Source of the DNA: Patella vulgata
Lineage: Eukaryota; Mollusca; Gastropoda; Patellidae
Assembly: GCF_932274485.2 (NCBI RefSeq)
Contig: NC_065881.2
Location: forward strand, 75,828,702 to 75,892,701
Reading direction: 5' to 3'
Length of the DNA: 64,000 nucleotides
The notes below the pieces were generated by a model. It searched no databases and was not told the origin of the DNA. It worked only from the letters and a program-made list of their open reading frames with translations. This document shows, piece by piece, positions 55,293-64,000 of this stretch. The position numbers were made by a program, and so were the translations under genes. Position 1 is the first letter of the stretch. Every line of letters begins with the position of its first letter.

Positions 55293-56455
55293 CTGAAAAT
55301 AGAAGTAAGAACTTTGTTTAAAATTCGACAATAATTTCGGCATTTCTTACGCAAATAAAATTTATAAAGACCATAAAAACTCTGCTGTACATAATACATA
55401 ACAAATATATCATTGCAGCGTTACTGAACCAAATCTTGTCAAGTTACATGTACTTCTGTTGCTACTTTCAAAAAAAAAGAAAATTACTGAATACACACAG
55501 ACTGTTTTTGTCAAGTATTGTCTAGTATATTATGCAATCTCTTTGTATATACTCAAAGTATCGGATTAATATTTTAGAGGTAATTTAATCCCTTGTAATA
55601 ATGTAAAGGAAAGCTGAATGTCGAAAAAGAATATCAGTCCAAAAATGGTTCAATTCTGTTCAGTATTTTCAAGATTCAATGAATTTGGAATTTGGTAAAC
55701 ATTTAGTATCCTCTACCGGTGGGATATGGTCAACCCCCCCCCCCCCAAAAAAAAAAATGCCAGAGCCACTGATAAACAAAAACTTTTGATGGGCCTCTTT
55801 CTATTGAATCCAAGCAGTGAGATTATCTGACATTGATTTTGTTAAAATGTTAAATAATCAATCTGTGTCAATATTAGCCTGGATTATGTCATGAAAAATT
55901 GGATTTTGTCCAAAATATGCAAACATGTAATTAATATTATAATCTAGTGTATATACAAATGTATGTATTTTATTTCCTCAGTTAACTCAGTATCATTCTA
56001 CCACTGAGACTGAAATCGCTATTCTCTGCTCCCAGAGAGAAATTTACCGTTTGTTTATCTCTGGAAAACTAGCCGGCCATTAATCAGTCTTAATTTGGTT
56101 CCTAAGCTTCTCCTCCTGATTGGCTGGATTTATTTGAATGAAATGCTGCTGATTTTTCGACAATTCTAGGCATTGGTTCGTCACATGAGTTACATATTAA
56201 TGATGCTTGGAACATTTTCCACATCTTGACATGAAAAGTTCAATTGAAAACTGCCAATTTGATGATCTACCAGAAACTAATTTTAGTGCACAATGTGATT
56301 CGGTGATACATGAAAATTTTGAAGAAATACAAGATTGAGTCGCCATCTTGGATCTTTGTGAAGTGACCGACAGAAGGATACCTGTTGTGACATTCAAAAT
56401 GGTTGACATATGGCTGGCGAGTTTTCTCAAGAGATAAACGAATAGTAATCTTCTC
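55293..56455. other. Upstream ataxin-1 intron, nothing certain
   Basis: 55612-55680 echoes 145-205 near the left edge ('gaatatcagt', 'aatggttcaattct', 'ttcagtatt'), so it is repeat-derived. A mixed C-run and A-run lies at 55735-55758. The open frame at 56197-56535 (minus) is unfamiliar and not supported. Confidence 0.45.
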
Positions 56456-56725
56456 TCTGGGAGACGAAATTGTGAAATCGCGTAACTATCACCAGTTGTT
56501 TTCTTCAATCTGAGGATTTGTCTAGAAATAAACAAATCATCACTTCCTCTGTATATGTCAGTTAATAACTATTAATATAGTCTATGTACAATTGTATCTA
56601 TTTAATTTCCTTGTTTTCAATCTGACAACCATTGGGACTGAAATCGCATTAACTTTAACCAGTTGTTTTCTTCAATCTGTGGATAATAAATCATCACTTC
56701 CTCCATGATATAAGCTAATAACCAT
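56456..56725. repeat. Diverged direct duplication, period about 185 bp
   Basis: 'ccagttgttttcttcaatct' and 'aaatcatcacttcctc' appear in order at about 56492-56550 and again at about 56660-56705. Confidence 0.75.
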
Positions 56726-57019
56726 ACAGTAATAACAACATGTGATACACCAACTGAAATTATTAACTGTCTCTTTCATCGTCTGTGACACCCACGCATC
56801 TTAAACAATAACAGTAATAATGGCTGACCACAGCAAATACATTGATTAATAATCCTGTTCTACCCACCTAACAACCAATATAACCTAGTGGCAGTTTCTT
56901 ATGATAGATATTGTCTAACGCAATAATGAACATAAAAACATGGCATACAGACTTTCTATTTAAAGCGACATTAACCTTCTAACATGAAGACTGAACTATT
57001 TCTAAAGAAACTCGGCATT

Positions 57020-57081
57020 GTTGGCTGATCTGACTACTACCCTAACCCTAACCCATAATCCACATAGTCAGATCAACCAAC
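57020..57081. repeat. Hairpin with telomere-like loop
   Basis: Left arm gttggctgatctgacta (57020-57036) pairs with tagtcagatcaaccaac (57065-57081) with one mismatch. The loop contains ccctaaccctaaccc at 57040-57054. Confidence 0.8.
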
Positions 57082-57276
57082 AGCGCCAGAAACTGGTGAC
57101 CTTGGTTATGACTGGACAATAATTTCTTATTTCTTGAATCTTTGAACAAAAAAGAATATAGCGCAACATCCTTCTGCTAATTTAAAATGGGACATAACTA
57201 ACTACATAACTTCACAAGAAATGTTGAATTGAAAATATCGATAGTTTTGTCTTACTGGGTATCAATTATATTGCTG

Positions 57277-57419
57277 GGGCCTGTTTCACGAAATTTTAAC
57301 CAAGATAAAATCCAAATCTAAGTAATATTAAATTGATTTTAGTGCTTAGCCAATCAAAATTGAAGTATCTACTAAAATTTGGATTTTATCTTTAGTTAAG
57401 ATTTCAAGAAACAGGGCCC
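57277..57419. mobile_element. Palindromic MITE, relative of 38721-38906
   Basis: 143 bp; 'gggcctgtttcacgaaattt' pairs with the 3' end 'tttcaagaaacagggccc', and 'aagataaaatccaaat' with 'atttggattttatctt'. Same architecture and similar ends as 38721-38906. Confidence 0.88.
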
Positions 57420-58284
57420 TGCAGATATGAAAAGGGGGGAAACTCTGCAAAAAATTATTCCAACTACAGTTTCATGTCAACAAACTTAATTTAATATGGG
57501 GTTACAAAAACTCTATTATTATCTTAATAATTGTTTGATTTTTCAAAACATCATCTTTTAACATACAGACACTGAAAGAGAAGGCCTCTGATTCTGAGCT
57601 TTGTTCTATTATAACGGAAAATACGAGACTTCAAGAAAATTTCCTGTATTTTAGTTTTAAATGATGACCGATAAATATTTCTTATTTCAGGGCGAACATT
57701 TAATGTCCTCATCCCATGATACACTTCCACATTGATAACTGATGACAGGGGTCTGTCAAGAAAATCGCATAAAATTTCTCACTGACTAGACATTTTTGTG
57801 TACTTTCGAATTTTTAAAACAGAATATTTCTCATAAAAGTTTTGCAAAAGACGTTTTCCATTATCTGTTACTCCTAGATAATTTTGATTTGCAAATGATA
57901 TTAAAATGAAACTGTTACAAAAAGAAACGGTATACTGATATCAGACGTCTGAAACTTTTTGACACATTCAAAATATATTTTCACTTCAACATAAGAAATG
58001 TTAACTTCCGAATTTCAATATATCAAGACAAACTTCATTGTTACACCTAAAATAATTCCGTCCTACGGAATGTCCAACCCTTCTATTTTAGTTTCAGCTC
58101 AACTTTAATAGAAGCCAGCTGCCTATTTTGGACAGAATGAGGTGGGTTTTGAATTAAAATTGTAATTTTTGACTGTGTTATACACATTTTTATAGTAAGA
58201 CTATTAAACATTATTTTACAGTATAAAACAACGGCTTCCAGTCAAATATTTACACATTTATACTTGACTCTTATTTATGTTGAC
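57420..58284. other. Intron sequence, nothing recognised
   Basis: AT-rich, no coding signal or named repeat. Confidence 0.5.
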
Positions 58285-58580
58285 AATATTAAAAGATAGG
58301 TTGCCAGGAAGCAAAACACACACAGCCACCAAGTTGTCCAAGTCATCTACAATATCTTTATACATATTAAATCATTAGTAATTTGACAAGATCGCATGCC
58401 ATAATCACGGGTAATAACTCTATTATTATTATCAGAAATTGTTTAATTAAAATTCTTCATTCATATTAATTTCAAACAAATCTGATGTTCACAAGACAAT
58501 ACAAAAGGAAGCAAGGGCAATAACTTCCAGAGTTATTATCAGAACTCACTGAATTTCTCGAACCTTAAACAATATATAAA
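58285..58580. repeat. Dispersed repeat F, second copy
   Basis: See 49676-50245; shares the 'gataggttgcca' start and 'gcaagggcaataact' core. Confidence 0.55.
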
Positions 58581-58594
58581 TTCTTAATAGATCT

Positions 58595-58906
58595 GAAATG
58601 AAATGAAAATGAAATGAAATGGGGTTTAACGTCCTACTGTTCTGCTCCTAACCTGGGCTAATGAAGACGGGCATACGCCATACAGTGTGCTATGAGGGAA
58701 ATTTTGCCCGGACAGCGGCACTACGGCCTACTCTTATATCGAATTCCAACTGCCAAGGGATCTTTTACGTGCACGCCAATGTGTACACGGGACCTCGGTT
58801 TTTCGTCCCATCCGAACGACTAGACAGCTTTCCTTGTCAGCCCCTCCGTCCTGCATCACTGACAAGGGAGAACCACGCCGGAAAATCTGGGTGAACTTTC
58901 TCGGCC
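58595..58906 (-). mobile_element. SINE-A, 5'-truncated, recent
   Basis: Reverse strand from an extended 'gaaatgaaaatgaaatg' tail to 'gaactttctcggcc', lacking the tRNA head. Perfect 12-bp target duplication 'cttaatagatct' at 58583-58594 and 58907-58918. Its sequence is close to the consensus, so it is young. Confidence 0.95.
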
Positions 58907-58918
58907 CTTAATAGATCT

Positions 58919-60191
58919 AATGACAACTGTAGTCAAATGTTCGCAAGGTATTGTGAGCAATAGACAGACTAATAGAGGCATGTAGAGACAGACCGGGGCG
59001 ACAAATTCTAGCAATTTATGTTTGTTGATCGATCTGGTCTAATTTAAACTTAGCCAGATGAATATACATTCTTACAGAACATTGGATTCTGGCAGCTCTA
59101 TAACTATTTATAAAAGATTAAAGTTATGATCCCTCATGGTTAATTATGTAACACATTCTATCCCCAAAACTCATTCTTATCTGAGAATATGACGTTTCTA
59201 AGGACCAGAAAAAACCCCAAAAAACTAAGCCTGTAATAAAATATTTTGAACACACAACAGTTGGAATTGCCTGACATTACAGCATCAAACAATGCCAATA
59301 GGGATAAAGGCTGACACTACATGTCACAATAAACCACCCCTCATTGACTGATCACATTGATAATTCTTACACCAGAAATATTAAAACAAAACTCTCTGTC
59401 TATAGACAATACTTTTATGAAGGCCCAAATTCAGAAAATACCCAGTGGTTAATACAGGTTGGGGGGCACGGGGCGCCCTCTAAATGACAGTATAAGTATA
59501 AAAAGTTCACATTTTATTCTGTTTTATGAAAGGTGTAAATCTTCACTTTTTGGTGGTTGGGGTGATGTACATGTATATGTTTCTGATATAATTGAATGTT
59601 ATATTTGGGCTCAGATATGTGCCACAAATCATCATTGAGTAGGCTCTGAGACCCACTTATCCCTCATATGAGTGAAGACTCACAAACCTACCCTCGGGTC
59701 CCCTCTAGACAATTACCGGTACCTGAAACATGACTTTTGCCCACATACATTGTACTTAACTACTGTCAGCAATCTATGACAATATAAAATATCTTTAAAG
59801 AATTACCGAAATGATGTTGACAGCGTTTATCATTACCGCAATATTATTATTAAACCTGAATAAACAGTCTTTGTTTTCATGTATCTGATCAACAAAGTAC
59901 CAACAATCACGAACTGCATGTTCAGGCAGATTAAATTAACAGGAAGATCTTACAATAGCTGTTTCCTGTGATTAAATGCTACTAGGTGGCGCTAGTGTCC
60001 TACATCTCGTCATTCAAACAGGATCTATCATTTAATTCCTTTCTAATAATATACCGGTACATTAACATGTTTCCTGGTCATTTCATGTCATTCATGAACA
60101 AATATTACTTAAAGATTGTTAAGTATATATATATAAATAATACTGGTACAAACATACCACAATTCTAATAAACAATTGTCCTTTTGTTTCA
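58919..60191. other. Intron or intergenic sequence, nothing recognised
   Basis: AT-rich; 'ataactatttataaaa' and 'ttatgatccctcatgg' near 59100 faintly recall repeat F. No coding signal. Confidence 0.45.
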
Positions 60192-60535
60192 TTAAAGATA
60201 CATTATGGGAGATTAGATAAAGAGTTGGCAGTTCTCACTATAATAGTTAAAAAATAGATGATGTAAAGGTGATATGCTGAAAATTTCAGTCAAATTACTT
60301 CACTCAAGAGACAAAACAACCTCATTTAAAAACATTGTAGCCTTGATTGTCATTGTTACCACTGTAACGATAATAAAGAAAGTCTTGATTATCCATTTTT
60401 GCCGTTAATCATCAATGGCATTGAACAGCAGATCAGATTCAAATCTAATGAAATTCGGACAGATAAAATGGCATCAAGAGTTGATTATGGTCTTGTCATG
60501 TTAATAAATGTCTATAATTAATAATTTATATATCC
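60192..60535 (+). mobile_element. MITE-C, right end truncated
   Basis: Left end ttaaagatacattatggga intact, family landmarks in order, stops after 'ctataattaataatttata'. Confidence 0.85.
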
Positions 60536-60639
60536 GACCTCCATGCCGGCGGTGATCTACCAAACTCATCACCCAATACCCGATGCAGTCTATTTACACG
60601 TCCCCTATGCATGCATGCTTACTGTCTATTTATAATAAC

Positions 60640-60775
60640 TATTTATAGTTAAAGGAGCTAAATCGCTAATATTTGGGATCTAGAAATTGACAAAAATGGG
60701 TCGCAACGCATATAATAATGTAATATGAATGTATATAAACTGATTTACATTCAATCATTTCTGTTTTTACTGTAA
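60640..60775 (+). repeat. Dispersed repeat G
   Basis: Reverse-complement partner of 26887-27010, with high identity over about 120 bp. Confidence 0.8.
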
Positions 60776-61583
60776 TTTCTAATCAGTTATGTTCGGCGAA
60801 ATACGCCAGAAGTCTCATGTGAATGACAATCTTTAGCGTCTGGTTTTTCCAGTCTACACCGATGGTATTTACTGCCCATGCTCTCCAGATAAGAATATAG
60901 CGTCACCATTTGACATGACTTGTGGAATATGTCTAGCCCTGTTCTTTGAGTCCCTTGTTCCAAATGGCGCTGAAACGCATTATGGTACACGAATGGTAAA
61001 ATGTTTATTTTGTCTTAAATATTGGATATCAGAAGCCCGTCTTTTCCAGGTAAGATCACAAGACCAATGTTGATTTAAATTGACAAATAATTCGTGTTTT
61101 CAATGTCGAAGATTTTTGATGATTTTGAGTTAGAGACTTAGCTACTTTAACAAATTAAGCGGTGAAAATGAGATATTGTCCAGAAAATGCCAACGAAGAT
61201 CAGAGGCTTTAAAATTGAGAAATATGATCTAACTAACCTGTACTTATTAATAAACAACAGTTATTATTCATATATCAATTGGTAGAAATTAAACCGAAAC
61301 AGCCAAGATATTAGATTTCAATTGTTGAAAATCGTGATAATTACATCCTTGTTGCTATTAATAAATGAATACCAAATAATTGAAACATTATACATGCTAA
61401 ATACCTTAGATAAATGTTAGTCAACAATCATTGAATAACGATATAAACTTGTTATTCAGTTTGAATGTTGAAACTCCACTGATTTCGTCCAACATTTTAT
61501 CCACACCCTATTGAAACTGGTGAAGTGATTGTTCAGTGAAGTGAAATGATGTGAAATCTGGGGTAACGCCCTTCTTTTCTGGA
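60776..61583. other. Nothing recognised
   Basis: Non-coding AT-rich sequence. The open frame at 60787-60990 (minus) has no recognisable family. Confidence 0.45.
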
Positions 61584-61735
61584 CCAACTCGTGGGTTTTC
61601 TCCGGGTCCTCCGGTTTCCTCCCACTGCTAAAGACCCTTACGCGCAAGCGAATTATTGAAATAAAATTAAACCATATGTTAGTCCCAAAATGACCTAGTT
61701 TGTGTCGAGTGGATGTTAAACCCCATTTCTCTCTC
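61584..61735 (+). mobile_element. SINE-B, 5'-truncated
   Basis: Begins at 'ccaactcgtgggttttctcc' and runs to 'ccccatttctctctc'. Close to consensus, so fairly young. Confidence 0.88.
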
Positions 61736-61919
61736 CAATAATCAAAATCAGACTCTCATTGATAAATTTGACGAAAAAAGGGTGCAAAATAGTATTAATA
61801 GTTGTTTCTACTTTCTAGTAATCATTCATGCCCTGGTTGAGGACAGTTTACAATTAACACTGTCTATACTGTCCTATCTGGCTGGACTTTTACCAAAATA
61901 TGTGTTGTGAATAGGAAAG

Positions 61920-62070
61920 GGAAGCCGCTGTGGCTCAGTGAATAAGACGCTGACTAGATAACCTGGAGTTTTCGCTCCTGGTGTTGGCTGACAAAGTTCC
62001 TACTGATTTTCTAGGTTTGTTTGCTCTTGTATGTGGTGCAGGACAGAGGAGGGCCTGACAAGGAACAGTT
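61920..62070 (+). mobile_element. tRNA-SINE head related to SINE-A
   Basis: 'gctgtggctcagtgaataag' (A box) and 'tgttggctgacaaagttcc' echo SINE-A and the copy at 24697; then 'gtggtgcaggacagagga'. B-box region degraded. Probably an older subfamily. Confidence 0.65.
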
Positions 62071-62404
62071 TATAGTTGGTATGAAGTCTTCAATTGTGAA
62101 TCTACTTTAACTATTGTTTATTGTGGTATGTTATGGTAATCTAGAGTATTTTGATATAAAGGTTATTTATCTCCTGTAAGTTTAAGGAAAGGATTAACAT
62201 TTCACAGTTTTTGACTAGAAGCTGATAGATGGTGTTTGAGTGACATATTGACCTATATAAAGATATAATATGTCTACAGTATATAAAATCTTCTTCAAAA
62301 TCCAATTGATAAGATGAAATAACATATCATTTTCATTGTACTGCAGTAGAGCATGAAATCAATAACGGTGTAAGTTAAATATTTCGAAATCTTCAAATCT
62401 GGTC

Positions 62405-62505
62405 ATACGACACAAATTTATTTCAATAATTTGCTTTTGCGTAGGTGTCTTTTAGCAGTGGGAGGAAATCCACCAGGTTTGAAAAGCAGGATTCAAAACC
62501 TTGTA
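62405..62505 (-). mobile_element. SINE-B fragment, diverged
   Basis: 'tttatttcaataatttgctt', 'aggtgtcttttagcagtggg' on the reverse strand. Confidence 0.65.
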
Positions 62506-62712
62506 ATCCAATGCACACTTTGTAACTAACATGTAATAGTTCACTGGTGATTCAACAGGACAGAAACCAGACAATGTGAAAAAAATACCAAACATTTATG
62601 ACAGAGATTGAACTGCTGACAGATCTGAGCATATTAAACTTATGCTGTCTGTCTTCAGTTAGCTCTGCTTTGACAGACATTTTGAGCCCTAAATCGACGA
62701 TTTGAGTCAAAA

Positions 62713-63055
62713 ACCTTAAACGGGCATTTGGTAAGATTTGATAAAGAGCGGACAGTTCTCGCTATAATAATTAATAAATAGATAATGACAATAGAATATG
62801 CTGAAAATTTAAGTCAAATTGCTTAATTCTGAATTGAGATATTAGCTATTCAAATTTAGGCTAGCCTCGAACATCGTTACTAACTTTTGTGCGGTAATAA
62901 ACCAAGTCCAGATTAACCATTTTTACATTAAATTATCCATCACAAAATGTATTCAAATCTACTAAATATCGCAGACTAACGATGGCATCTAAAGTAGATT
63001 ATGGTCTGGATAAGTTAATCAATGTCTAATTAATAGTTTAGATAACATTTCAGAA
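62713..63055 (+). mobile_element. MITE-C, near full length, diverged
   Basis: 'gataaagagcggacagttct', 'gctataataattaa', 'gatggcatctaaagtagatt' in order; both termini eroded. Confidence 0.8.
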
Positions 63056-64000
63056 GTTTAGATGTCCTCCAGTTACTAGCCTCCAGCTACATAGGACATA
63101 TTGTACGAGAGTTGTTGTCGTCTTCCTCCGCATTTCAGAAGTTTAAGAAGTATTTATTCCACTTCCATTTAACAATTGAAAATGTTTATTTAATCATCGT
63201 GTGTATGACAGATGTGAAACGGAGTAGAACTGCATTACAAAATAGTATATTGATATTTAGATATGGCGGCCATTCAGAGCAGAGATGTATTCTTGAAGTA
63301 GATAGTTCTCTGTGTGCAGAATGAAATCTGAGATGCTTCAACCTCAACCCCATTAATACAATATAGTACAACTGTTATTGTGAGTGAGATCCCATTCTGC
63401 AAGAAACTAATTGATGCCTTCATGGTTTGATTTAATATACAAAAGAATTAAATCAAAATTGTTCACACATTCAAAATTTTACGCATATAAACATTCTTCA
63501 AATATTCTGTGTTTTTTACTTTGACAATTGACCTATAAAAACAAAATTCACCCTGTCTCACGTATCGTTAAGAAAAGAAAATATTTAAAAATGCCTAGTT
63601 GTACATTTAAAATATGTGTTTAATAACAGACAGATTTGCTGCGGAATGAACCTTCGACTGCTGACCATATGTACTTTATTTACATGAAATATTTTCTACA
63701 TCTACCCAAAAGATTCGACTGGCAGAATAAAGTTCAAACTATCAAACAAATAAGTGTATTTTGATACGAATCATACTTTATTCCAAAATTGCAATTTATC
63801 AAGAGAAAAATCTCTGTTTTCAATCAAGTTTCAATTGAATCAATTTTGCACATATTTGAGGAATATATCTGATTTCATATTGCAATATATCGATATATAG
63901 CCCTGCTATCAAATCATCAAGATATCATATAATTGCAAAACATTTCACTGTTTTGATAGAGTGGGAATGTCGATAATTGTACTATTTGATTGCAAGACTA
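63056..64000. other. Nothing recognised to the right edge
   Basis: AT-rich and non-coding. 'gatatggcggccattcagag' near 63258 resembles 'gatataacggccatacagag' near 27002. Overlapping open frames on both strands near 63112-63371 have no recognisable family. Confidence 0.45.

Noticed and set aside
56197-56535. 112-codon minus-strand open frame as the ataxin-1 N-terminal exon
   Set aside because: No similarity to known ATXN1 N-termini and no convincing donor joining in phase to 55292.
57040-57054. Interstitial telomere
   Set aside because: Only two and a half CCCTAA units; too short to claim a telomeric origin, so reported only as a hairpin.

Overview
The window looks like nuclear DNA from a lophotrochozoan animal, most likely a mollusc. 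It is AT-rich, genes are split by canonical GT-AG introns, and there are no bacterial-type operons. Two host genes can be recognised, both on the minus strand: a DHRS1-like short-chain dehydrogenase/reductase (four 5' coding exons at 229-1774, the rest beyond the left edge) and an ataxin-1 homologue (ATXN1/ATXN1L family, AXH domain). The ataxin-1 gene has a 1.6-kb exon at 53656-55292 and its last coding exon at 39682-40080, so a 13.6-kb intron splits the AXH domain. The assignment to Mollusca is an inference from repeat style and gene content.

Left part (1-16 kb): the DHRS1-like gene, a block of tRNA-derived SINEs, a 460-bp foldback built from TTACGTCA-type words, and a whole-looking, very young Ty3/Gypsy element (7091-16004) with near-identical LTRs, a 4-bp target duplication, a tRNA-Lys-type primer site, gag and pol.

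Middle (16-31 kb): gene-poor repeat territory. It holds a SINE hit by two later SINEs, a second ACGT foldback, Gypsy and LINE relics, a dead copy of DHRS1 exons 1-2 (24575-25075) and a solo LTR (28526-29388).

Right part (31-64 kb): the ataxin-1 gene with its 3' flank, large intron and upstream intron. It carries several MITE families (some as facing inverted pairs), a 58-bp minisatellite of about 12 units, a 44-bp repeat next to the last exon, a 760-bp TIR element with a perfect 7-bp target duplication, a 436-bp foldback and a Tc1/mariner transposase tail. Two tRNA-derived SINE families, called SINE-A and SINE-B here, recur throughout; a TTAA-ended MITE family is called MITE-C.

I found no CRISPR array, no genuine tRNA or rRNA gene, and no clear new gene system. 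The most informative observations are the stacked and nested SINE insertions dated by their target duplications, the clean 760-bp TIR element, the ACGT-rich foldbacks and the DHRS1 exon duplication. All boundaries were read by eye. Letter names for repeat families are local labels, not database names.
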